Assembly: GCF_017571495.1 (NCBI RefSeq)
Contig: NZ_JAGETZ010000018.1
Coordinates: forward strand, 82,818 to 146,817
Direction of reading: 5' to 3'
Source: Hymenobacter negativus
Lineage (GTDB): Bacteria; Bacteroidota; Bacteroidia; Cytophagales; Hymenobacteraceae
DNA: 64,000 nt
Below the pieces are notes generated by a model. The model made no database searches. It was not told the origin of the DNA and saw nothing but the letters and a program-made list of their open reading frames with translations. Shown here piece by piece: positions 25,770-34,010 of this stretch (position 1 is its first letter; each line of letters opens with the position of its first letter). A program made the position numbers and the translations under genes.

Positions 25770-28700
25770 ATGCACAACGCAAGTTTTTTTGAATATACAG
25801 CTGGGGTTATACTAGACTTTTTCGCAAATGCGGATATCCTGGCAGGCGACCATTACCAAGTCGCCTTTGAACATCGTGAGGAGGTCCTCGGCCAGCAAGC
25901 AGGCTTACTGGCAAAAGCGCTCGAGTCCGCGGAGGTCAAGGTCGGCACGTTCTCCTATCAGAATTATGAGACGCTGAAGCTTATCTACAAGGGCTGTGAC
26001 CTAATAATTGCAACAAGTGATAATGTGGAGGGGGACTACCTCACGGCCCTCAGAAACCGGGTTGTGGACCAAAGTATCCCGGAGTTTAAAGGCGTAGCGG
26101 CGTTGTTCATCCACAACACCTCATTGGACAGCATTATCGGAGGTTGCAAAAGCCTCATGGATGCCGGCATGCCTCTTAACTACCAGGCCCTTCGACAGCA
26201 CATTACCGCAAATGCGGCAAAATCGACGAGCTTAAAGGGGTACGAAAAGGTTATTTTATCGGAATCGCTGAATCGGCTTGGGGTTGAAGCCGACGATAGT
26301 TACAACCTTTTTGACTTTGAGGCCTACTTCTCCATTTTGGAACACGGCACTATTTCCTTGAAGGACTATGCAGCTTTGGGTTTATTCCCGGACCAGGAGC
26401 TTGCCAATACCACCAAGGATGCAGAGATAAAGAAGAGACTGCAGAAAAACGAAGAATGGTACACTGAGATAAATAACGGCTTTCAGTATGGAAGCCTCGA
26501 CACTGTCTTAGATAAGCACTTTAGCGCCGCTGGTGTAAGCAAAATAACCAAGAACGAGGACCATTGGAAAGAGACCGACTTCGTTGACTTGGTAAAGTGG
26601 AACGCTGATAAAAACAAGGTCATCATTCCTCTTATCCTAGACGATAAGGGGGAAACAGAAGATAAGCTCGTATGCTGGAGTAAGGTTGAGGGTGACACTG
26701 CAGCGCAAAAGAAGCGGCGTCACATCATCATTTTTAATCCCGAGGGCAAGGAGGTTATCTCCCATTCCATCGATTTTAGTGCAAAGCTTAAAGATGGAAC
26801 TCCCAAATCAACTGTTATAAATTGTAGTACAGCACTACAAGTAGTCCACAAGTCTATACTCTTCGAATGCAAGGTCCAAAATCCTAATGAATTAGCTTAT
26901 TCTAAAATAACGTATAAGCACAAGAATTACACCTTTGTCTTTTTCATCCTAATCCTACCAATTGAGCACACCTTAATTGAAGGGCTTAAACCGCACTATC
27001 TAATCAAGGAGGCCAAGAAAAGTATTCACTTAGCGCTTGACACCGAAGTGCTCAACTTGAGGCAGGGGTGGCCCCCACTGCTGGTGCAGGACTTAGAACC
27101 GGGTACAGAATATCCTTTTTCTACCGAACCTGATGCATTCGTTGAAGTCAAGGAAAGCTCCTACGAATTTGACCAAGAGCTCAAAGAAATCAATCTGGCC
27201 TTTGAAGGCGTAGTCCTTCCGGCACGCATAACCACTCATGCGAATCGGGCGAAAGAGATATCAGGCCTGGACGTGTGGAACCTGAAGCGAGTACATTCTG
27301 AGTCTTTCAGAACCTATGTGTCGGAGTCTAATGCTGGGAACGAAACCATCATTATCACCCAAGGAACCCACAAGTATTATCCAGTAGCCGCCTTTAGAAA
27401 TAATCTTAAGCTAGAAGAGCAGCTAATCCAGTCGTCGGCTCCGGCGCACTACCTGTTACTTGATGGGACGTTGGAAGTGCGGGACTCTATACCGGAGGAA
27501 GACCCCATCTACCAGGCTTACCAGAGTATTGTCACCTACTTTGTCCGCCAGGACTTACTTCCGAGCCTAGCATTTATTGATGATGAGCTAGCCAACCTGT
27601 ATGCCACCTACGTTGAGGCCTTTATAGACCGGCTCCAGCGGCTAGAAGATAATAGCGCCGTCAGCAAGAGCGATAAGAAGCTACTCTACATTGGAACGGT
27701 CCAAGAGCTGATGGGAGAGCGAATGCTCATATGCACGCCGCTGCACCCTCTAAATATTGCTTATCAGCTAGCGATAAGAAATGAGGTACAACATCAGTCC
27801 TTGCCGAAATACTTGCTGAGCAAGTTTTCCCCGGCCAACCTTCTTCCTTTCATCAAGGTGGATGTTAAGGGTCGGAACTCAAATTATCTGTACTATCAGA
27901 CCCTTAGCCAGAGCCATTCACCCGAATGGCAATACTACTATTCCGACGAAATAAGCAAGCACTCGACTCGTGACTTCATACCGCGTCTGGTATTGGAGAA
28001 AATTGAGCAGTTCATCACTCACTTCTCGGTGTTGTTCGTTGATAACAAGCCTGTACTAAAAATCAATGTCATCAACCAGGGCGACTGCCGTGAAGTGCTG
28101 CAGGGCATACTGGATTATTATGCCAAATTCTTAAGCAAAAGCGCCAAGAATGGCATTGAACACGCCTTAGCCATAAGGGTCAATATCTATGGCTCGACCG
28201 ATTACTCCACGAAGTTCGAGGAGATAACCTTGTGGAATAACTCCAACTTCATCGAAAAGGAGATTGGGGTAAAGTTGAATGTTGCTACCGATACGGTCAC
28301 GGATTTGCTAGAAGCCTTCAATACCAAGGTTTCGTTTTTCAAGCTTGAGGATGAACAGTACGCATACTCTCATCTTTCCTTCTATGAATTCGACCCTAGC
28401 GAGGTAAAAAAGTCACATTACAGCTCTGATAACATTCCAACCGGCATTAGTCTGGATGGCCTGCTGTCGGACGTTCCCTCCGTGCATGAAGCAGACTCTT
28501 ACCGAACGGGGTTTGGCACGAAGCATATATCGTCTAAACGAGGCCTATTATCGTCTTTGGCCTCCTTATATAATGCGTATGCCACCGTTGCAGTTACTGA
28601 AGACCCATTTTCGCAGGGCGTAACCAACGCTTTGGTGGTGAGCAAGAACTCACGCAGCACCTTTGAAAAGGTAGCTTACTCCTCACTATGGGTCACCTTC

Positions 28701-30935
28701 ATCAACCCACGGGTTGACCTAAGCTTTTTCAAGAACTACAAGGACGTAGTTATCATACACTACAGCGACCAGTATAATAACGCTAGCGGATATGACGCTA
28801 TCACTATAACCAGCAAGTGGGAACCCTATCGGGCAACCATTTTGGAGTCTCTACAAGCAGAAGGCGTTGAAGCGAACCGGCTAGACATCGTTCACATTAT
28901 TAACATGTTTAACGCTGTCAATGGGAACTGGTTGCTTCACATGCATGATGCTACCGCTACGGGTGACCACTCTAAACTGGAAAAGCTTAGCTTGCTAAGT
29001 GCGGTCAAAACGTCTTTGGCCATTTTCCATCACGAGAACATCACCTGGATACCTATCTCGCTAGAAGAAGTCCTGCGCATTTCACGCCCAATCGGACTAA
29101 CGCAAGCGGAGGGCCTCTTTTCCGTAAAGAACCTGGAGGGGCAAGGGAAATTCACCGATGACATCCTCTTAATCGGCCTAGAGCAGAAGGAGCATCAACT
29201 ATTGATGACCCTATATCCGCTGGAGGTTAAAATTGGGAATAATGACGCCGGCGTTGAGCGCAAAGCGCTAGAACAAGGCAGAAAGACCTTGGAGCTTCTG
29301 AACAACTATCTTGTTGAGGACACAAGCTTCACGGCAAAAATCTACCGCAACTTCTTTGCAAAACTTGCCCTCATAGGGGCAGAGAAATATGCGCTGTATG
29401 AAGTATGGCCAGCTTACCAGGAGAAGTGGCTGAAAGTAGCGGAGTGGCGCAAAGAGCTGCTCAACGACCAGTTTGTGGTCAGCACCCACCTACACGAGTA
29501 TATCGGTGATTTTGCCGTCCTTAAGTATACCTGGAACGAGGAGTTCATGGCGGGCTCGCTGCGATACGAAGACGATGCATGCATCATTGAACTACTTAAG
29601 CAGGATGCCCTTGATTATATCACTGAAAGCATCGATGACTTAATGGTGCGGTTTCAGGAAGGCAACGTGCACACTATAGAAGCACGACAGCTCTTGTCTA
29701 GCAAGTACCAACCTCACAAAGCTGCTCAACCCGAAATACGTCCACATGCTACACCACAGGAAGTTGCTGTTGAGATGGAAGCACCTCCCCTTCCTAAGGT
29801 TGAACATAAGGCAGCGGTGGCCACGAACAACAAGCTAGTATTTGATAAGATTAATAAACAAGAAATCTTAGCCATATACGAGGCAGTTTACAGTAAACTG
29901 ACTGCGATTAACGTTGCAATTAAAAAGGATATAGCCTCGGAAATCAACTTCCTGGAGGGGCCTGCATTCTATAAGCTCGAGGTTCGTCCGCAACCTAGCA
30001 CGACCTTTAAGAAAATAGTAAATGCAGGCCAGGAGTTGAACATTGCCCTCAAGCTGAATGCTGGCCAGCAGGTGCGGGTTTTCCAAGACAAGGGCAAGGT
30101 GTGGGTAGAAGTGCCGAAGCAGGACAACCAAAAGGTGGTCGTGACGACCGCGCATGTATGGGGAGGTTTTTCTAAATCGGATGACTTTGAAATCCCGTTC
30201 GGGATGGATGTTGATGGCAATGTTATTAACATCAACTTCTCCTCTTCGAACTCTCCCCACCTTCTACTAGCAGGAACCACGGGCTCGGGTAAGTCTGTGG
30301 TGCTTGATACCCTTATAAGGGGCGCAGCACAGCTTTATGAGCCGACGGAGTTGAACATGTTTTTGATTGACCCCAAAGGCAATGAGCTCATTGATTTTGA
30401 AGGCTTACCTCACGTGCCTCAGCCCAATGGGACCACCTCGTCTGATGCCATTGCTTTATTGGAGCGCTGCGTACAGGAAATGGATGCTCGATACCTAGCT
30501 TTCGTGGGTAAGGAGTTGCGCGCAACCCATAACAGAGCTGCTAAAGACATTGTGCAGTACAACCACATGGTTGCTGACTCGGGTAAGACGATACCACGCT
30601 GGCTAGTGGTACTTGACGAGTACTCCGACTTGCTGGACGAAGACCCTAGCAATAAACCCATTATTGAAACGCTCTTGCGACGATTAGCGCAGAAAGCTAG
30701 GGCAGCTGGGATTCATGTTATCCTAGCAACCCAGAAGCCGTTAGCTACCATTGTGAGCTCTGTTATTAGAGCTAACCTACCGGCGGTAATAGCACTGAAG
30801 GTGCGGACAGCTGGAGACAGTAGAGTCATACTCGATGACAGTGGAGCTGAAACCCTTGCCGGCCGAGGAGACTCTCTTTTCAAGAACGGCGCGGGGGACC
30901 TGGTTAGGGTCCAATGTGCTATCCATGTGCATTAG
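25770..30935 (+). CDS. dptH: DNA phosphorothioation-dependent restriction protein DptH
   Basis: A very large protein (1721 residues) and the presumed motor of the restriction complex (dndH). The C-terminal 230 residues form an FtsK/HerA-type ATPase: Walker A GTTGSGKS at about residues 1501-1508, FLIDPKGNELIDF after it, and Walker B WLVVLDEYSD at about 1611-1620, all intact. Around residue 1430 the sequence is AAQPEIRPHATPQEVAVE, a flexible linker before the motor. The first 1400 residues have no motif I recognise; they are long, mixed alpha/beta and contain few cysteines. It lies 7 bases after dptG and ends at a strong terminator. Confidence 0.85.
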   Translation: MHNASFFEYTAGVILDFFANADILAGDHYQVAFEHREEVLGQQAGLLAKALESAEVKVGTFSYQNYETLKLIYKGCDLIIATSDNVEGDYLTALRNRVVDQSIPEFKGVAALFIHNTSLDSIIGGCKSLMDAGMPLNYQALRQHITANAAKSTSLKGYEKVILSESLNRLGVEADDSYNLFDFEAYFSILEHGTISLKDYAALGLFPDQELANTTKDAEIKKRLQKNEEWYTEINNGFQYGSLDTVLDKHFSAAGVSKITKNEDHWKETDFVDLVKWNADKNKVIIPLILDDKGETEDKLVCWSKVEGDTAAQKKRRHIIIFNPEGKEVISHSIDFSAKLKDGTPKSTVINCSTALQVVHKSILFECKVQNPNELAYSKITYKHKNYTFVFFILILPIEHTLIEGLKPHYLIKEAKKSIHLALDTEVLNLRQGWPPLLVQDLEPGTEYPFSTEPDAFVEVKESSYEFDQELKEINLAFEGVVLPARITTHANRAKEISGLDVWNLKRVHSESFRTYVSESNAGNETIIITQGTHKYYPVAAFRNNLKLEEQLIQSSAPAHYLLLDGTLEVRDSIPEEDPIYQAYQSIVTYFVRQDLLPSLAFIDDELANLYATYVEAFIDRLQRLEDNSAVSKSDKKLLYIGTVQELMGERMLICTPLHPLNIAYQLAIRNEVQHQSLPKYLLSKFSPANLLPFIKVDVKGRNSNYLYYQTLSQSHSPEWQYYYSDEISKHSTRDFIPRLVLEKIEQFITHFSVLFVDNKPVLKINVINQGDCREVLQGILDYYAKFLSKSAKNGIEHALAIRVNIYGSTDYSTKFEEITLWNNSNFIEKEIGVKLNVATDTVTDLLEAFNTKVSFFKLEDEQYAYSHLSFYEFDPSEVKKSHYSSDNIPTGISLDGLLSDVPSVHEADSYRTGFGTKHISSKRGLLSSLASLYNAYATVAVTEDPFSQGVTNALVVSKNSRSTFEKVAYSSLWVTFINPRVDLSFFKNYKDVVIIHYSDQYNNASGYDAITITSKWEPYRATILESLQAEGVEANRLDIVHIINMFNAVNGNWLLHMHDATATGDHSKLEKLSLLSAVKTSLAIFHHENITWIPISLEEVLRISRPIGLTQAEGLFSVKNLEGQGKFTDDILLIGLEQKEHQLLMTLYPLEVKIGNNDAGVERKALEQGRKTLELLNNYLVEDTSFTAKIYRNFFAKLALIGAEKYALYEVWPAYQEKWLKVAEWRKELLNDQFVVSTHLHEYIGDFAVLKYTWNEEFMAGSLRYEDDACIIELLKQDALDYITESIDDLMVRFQEGNVHTIEARQLLSSKYQPHKAAQPEIRPHATPQEVAVEMEAPPLPKVEHKAAVATNNKLVFDKINKQEILAIYEAVYSKLTAINVAIKKDIASEINFLEGPAFYKLEVRPQPSTTFKKIVNAGQELNIALKLNAGQQVRVFQDKGKVWVEVPKQDNQKVVVTTAHVWGGFSKSDDFEIPFGMDVDGNVININFSSSNSPHLLLAGTTGSGKSVVLDTLIRGAAQLYEPTELNMFLIDPKGNELIDFEGLPHVPQPNGTTSSDAIALLERCVQEMDARYLAFVGKELRATHNRAAKDIVQYNHMVADSGKTIPRWLVVLDEYSDLLDEDPSNKPIIETLLRRLAQKARAAGIHVILATQKPLATIVSSVIRANLPAVIALKVRTAGDSRVILDDSGAETLAGRGDSLFKNGAGDLVRVQCAIHVH

Positions 30936-30945
30936 AAAGTTATCA

Positions 30946-30979
30946 AAAAGCGGCCCAATCAATCGATTGGGCCGCTTTT
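30946..30979. terminator. intrinsic terminator of dptFGH
   Basis: Arms 30946-30960 and 30965-30979 are perfect reverse complements (15 bp) with a 4-base loop and a T-run, starting 11 bases after the dptH stop. Confidence 0.85.
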
Positions 30980-31106
30980 ATGTTCATTGCATACCTGGTG
31001 TGATAGAAACGTGGTAAATGAAACACTTAATAAGTACGCTACCCTCCACTGGCGACATAACACGTGAGCATCATAGCTGTACGCTCATTGAAAACAGCAC
31101 AGATTC

Positions 31107-31139
31107 TTGACTCCTACTAGACTGCCTTCGGTACCTTTA
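31107..31139 (+). promoter_or_regulatory. candidate promoter of dndA
   Basis: TTG at 31107 and TACCTTTA at 31132-31139 with a 22-base spacer; the -7 half matches TAnnTTTG at seven of eight positions. The predicted start of transcription is about 12 bases before the dndA ATG. Confidence 0.4.
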
Positions 31140-31157
31140 CGGAATAGACTAGCTGCC

Positions 31158-32306
31158 ATGATTTATCTCGATAACAACGCCACTACACGTCTTGACCCTA
31201 GGGTATTAGAGGCAATGATGCCCTTTCTGACTGAGGAGTACGCCAATGCGGCCAGTACCCACCCGTTTGGCTTGCGGGCCCACGAAGCGGTGAAAACAGC
31301 GCGACAGCAAGTAGCTCAGTTGCTGGGCTGTGAACAGCAAGAGCTGGTTTTTACCTCCGGCGCGACCGAGGCCATCAACTTGGCGATAAAAGGCGTGGCT
31401 GAGAACTATGTCAGCCGGGGCAAGCATATCATCACGGTACAAACGGAGCACACCGCCGTACTCGACGTGTGCCGTTACCTCGAAACCCGGGGCTACGAAG
31501 TAACCTATCTGCCCGTACAGCCCGATGGCTTGCTCGACCTCACCACCCTACAACAAGCTCTGCGCCCCGATACCATCCTGGTATCGGTGATGCTAGTGAA
31601 CAACGAAACGGGCGTCATTCAGCCCATCCAGGAAATTGCAGCCCTCGCGCACGCCGCCGGGGCACTGTTCATGACCGATGCCACCCAGGCCGTAGGCAAA
31701 ATGCCGATTGACGTAGAAGACCTCGGCATAGACTTGCTCACTTGCTCGGGCCACAAGCTCTACGGCCCCAAAGGCATTGGGGCCCTCTACGTGCGCCAAC
31801 GCAAGCCGCGCCGGGTGAAGTTGGAGGCGCTTCTCCACGGCGGCGGACACGAGCGGGGCTGGCGCAGCGGCACGCTCAACGTGCCTGGCATCGTGGGGCT
31901 GGGCCACGCCGCCGAGCTGTGCTACCAAAGCATGAAGGAAGAAGCTGCCCGCATCGGGGCGCTGCGCGATGAACTGGAAGTCCGCCTGCTCGCCATCCCC
32001 GGCACCCGCGTAAACGGCAACCGTGACCACCGTCTCTACAACACTACCAACATCCTCTTTGAGGGCTGCGACTCCGATGCTATGATTATGGGCTTGGAAG
32101 GTATTGCTGTTTCCAATGGCTCTGCCTGTACGGCCGCTTCTATGGACCCGTCGCATGTGCTGTTAGGAATGGGGCTAAATGAAACGGAGGCATTTTCATG
32201 CCTCCGTTTTAGCTTAGGAAAATTCACTTCCTCTCAAGACGTATCACATACATTTATCAAAATCAAAAGTTTAGTAGGTATGTTAAGAAGCTACATTGCG
32301 CTCTAA
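31158..32306 (+). CDS. dndA: cysteine desulfurase DndA (IscS/NifS-like)
   Basis: A 382-residue pyridoxal-phosphate enzyme that takes sulfur from cysteine and passes it on as a persulfide, here to DndC. It starts at MIYLDNNATTRLDP (ATG 31158), the canonical family start; the frame opens further upstream but without sense. The PLP-binding lysine is in TCSGHKLYGPKG (Lys200) and the catalytic cysteine in SNGSACTAAS (Cys324). NNETG and TDATQAVGK, typical of the PLP pocket, are present. It sits on the + strand after the dptH terminator and converges on dndB with 10 bases between stops. A terminator-like hairpin lies inside its 3' end (32182-32209). Confidence 0.9.
   Translation: MIYLDNNATTRLDPRVLEAMMPFLTEEYANAASTHPFGLRAHEAVKTARQQVAQLLGCEQQELVFTSGATEAINLAIKGVAENYVSRGKHIITVQTEHTAVLDVCRYLETRGYEVTYLPVQPDGLLDLTTLQQALRPDTILVSVMLVNNETGVIQPIQEIAALAHAAGALFMTDATQAVGKMPIDVEDLGIDLLTCSGHKLYGPKGIGALYVRQRKPRRVKLEALLHGGGHERGWRSGTLNVPGIVGLGHAAELCYQSMKEEAARIGALRDELEVRLLAIPGTRVNGNRDHRLYNTTNILFEGCDSDAMIMGLEGIAVSNGSACTAASMDPSHVLLGMGLNETEAFSCLRFSLGKFTSSQDVSHTFIKIKSLVGMLRSYIAL
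32182..32209 (+). terminator. terminator-like hairpin inside the dndA coding region
   Basis: Arms 32182-32193 (AAACGGAGGCAT) and 32198-32209 are perfect complements with a TTTC loop and end in TTTT. It lies about 100 bases before the dndA stop, inside a conserved part of the protein. Confidence 0.45.
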
Positions 32307-32316
32307 ACGATACTGC

Positions 32317-33537
32317 TTATTGCTTTGGTGAGAGTAAGCGAGCAATGTTATCAAACTCATTCGGCCTTTTGTCAATTGTCTCTTGTTCAATCATGCCATT
32401 TGCGTAGAGAAGAAGATTTCGAATTCTTGAGCGACCTACCCCAGATGCTTGGAAAAAGTTGTCATTAAAATCAACATCCTTAACTCTTGCAAGCATGTCC
32501 GGAAGGTTTGCACTACTTCTGTTAATCAATACTTTTCTAAGAAAATCAAAAAGAGCTTGAACACCAACCGTTTTTTGTATATAGCTTGGTGAAAGCGCTG
32601 ACTTCCATAACAGGCTTTTCACAAAAGAGAAGAAATCTCTTGTGGTTTCGTATATAGCTGCGTCGTTTTCATTAATAAACTCCTTTCGCAAAGGCGATGT
32701 ATCAGGAAATCTCTCTAGTTGAGACCTGTCTCTTCCAAACCATACTCTGTATAGCTGCATCTCTACTCGGTCTCGCTTAGGATTGGATGTAATCAAAGAC
32801 AAAATTCCTTCTACAATTGTAGCTGTAGAAACAAACCAGTTTGAAGTAGACGTATCTACCAAATAGAAATTAGAATCTTTAGGCGCAAGCTTAATATGAG
32901 CAAAAAAAGGAGAATTAGTATCAGAATTCAATCTCCTGCTTAAAAAAACCGCTAACTTCTCGGGAGTCCAAGACTTTTCGGGTTCATCACCGATATTAAA
33001 GCCAAACTGCTCAAACGCGAGGCTTTTATCAACACGCTTTTGATTAGAATTTATAGTTGCAAAAAGCTGGGCTTGATAAGAATTAGGCAAGTCAAAATAG
33101 ACAGAGCAAAGCAGTTCAACAGAGCTTCTATCTGGGTCGGCAAACTTGAATGCTTTAAGTCTATGCTGCCCATCTACGATTGCTGCTAATGGGGTATCAG
33201 TCGGAATTATTATACATTTTCCTTTATCAGTATCTTCAATCCGCCAACGGACTTTGGGGTCTTCTGTATTTACTCCTTCTTCAGGCAAATAATTGCACGC
33301 TAGAATAATAGCGTTCGGAAACGCCATTTCTGCGGTATTTATGTATTTGGCAACATCTTCTAGCCTCTTGACGTCCAGTTTGCGTTGGCTTCCAATTAGC
33401 TCTCTATTCTCATTGCGGTATTGCAATTCTTCTGCAAAAGCAATTTTCAGTAAATCAGAAGCTTTTATTTTAAATACATAAAATGAGGCTAGTGGTTGGA
33501 CCACTTCCAAAACGGGTAACTCTAAGAAGTTCATCAT
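32317..33537 (-). CDS. dndB: DndB, DGQHR-domain regulator of phosphorothioation
   Basis: A 406-residue protein of the DndB/DGQHR family. The hallmark AAIVDGQHRLKAF lies at residues 118-130, with YFDLPNSYQAQLFATINSNQ after it, as in DndB and DGQHR-domain proteins. In characterised systems DndB is not required for modification and acts as a negative regulator of the dnd operon or a modulator of modification frequency. It is the last gene of the minus-strand operon. Its start overlaps the stop of the upstream membrane-protein gene by 4 bases (ATGA at 33534-33537). The DNA is visibly more A+T-rich than dndC-D-E. Confidence 0.88.
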   Translation of the reverse strand: MMNFLELPVLEVVQPLASFYVFKIKASDLLKIAFAEELQYRNENRELIGSQRKLDVKRLEDVAKYINTAEMAFPNAIILACNYLPEEGVNTEDPKVRWRIEDTDKGKCIIIPTDTPLAAIVDGQHRLKAFKFADPDRSSVELLCSVYFDLPNSYQAQLFATINSNQKRVDKSLAFEQFGFNIGDEPEKSWTPEKLAVFLSRRLNSDTNSPFFAHIKLAPKDSNFYLVDTSTSNWFVSTATIVEGILSLITSNPKRDRVEMQLYRVWFGRDRSQLERFPDTSPLRKEFINENDAAIYETTRDFFSFVKSLLWKSALSPSYIQKTVGVQALFDFLRKVLINRSSANLPDMLARVKDVDFNDNFFQASGVGRSRIRNLLLYANGMIEQETIDKRPNEFDNIARLLSPKQ

Positions 33538-33977
33538 TTCCCTGTGGATAATGCTCGGCCAGGTTCTCCACCTGTTTCAGCAGTGCCGGTTCGTTCGAAA
33601 TTGGGATTTCCTTCATTTGCTGACCACCATACGAACCACGAGGCCACCATGCCGGCGATTCCTACCATCAGTGCCAAATAATCTTGATTTTTATTATAAA
33701 ACCTATTCAAGACTAGAAATGAACCTACCGAGAGAATAAGAACGATTACTACGTTTACAAACAAATTTCCTATATTATCACGGTTCATTTTTTTATACTT
33801 CGAAAGAAATATATCGAAGCATCCAGCAAAAACAATAGGCAGATAATATGTACCTAGATTTGCAGGGAGACTATGCAAATCGACACCTCCATTGGTGTCA
33901 TGCTGCTGACAAGCAGGCAACCAGACTCCCATAGAGCCTATAAAGACAATGGCGAAAGCAAAGTATTTCCACTTCAT
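33534..33977 (-). CDS. membrane protein of unknown function within the dnd operon
   Basis: A 147-residue protein with about four transmembrane helices: residues 5-22 (YFAFAIVFIGSMGVWLPA), 42-58, 70-88 (NLFVNVVIVLILSVGSFLV) and 98-117 (YLALMVGIAGMVASWFVWW). A charged loop, LSKYKKMNRDN, separates the second and third. The C-terminal 30 residues are polar and presumably cytosolic. It has no motif I know. Its stop overlaps the dndB start as ATGA, a strong sign of translational coupling, and it starts 33 bases after the dndE stop. It is not a standard member of the dndABCDE set, so it may be a system-specific partner of DndB or an unrelated passenger. Confidence 0.7.
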   Translation of the reverse strand: MKWKYFAFAIVFIGSMGVWLPACQQHDTNGGVDLHSLPANLGTYYLPIVFAGCFDIFLSKYKKMNRDNIGNLFVNVVIVLILSVGSFLVLNRFYNKNQDYLALMVGIAGMVASWFVWWSANEGNPNFERTGTAETGGEPGRALSTGK

Positions 33978-34010
33978 GGAGCGTTAATTCATTTCGATTT
34001 TTATTTATTT

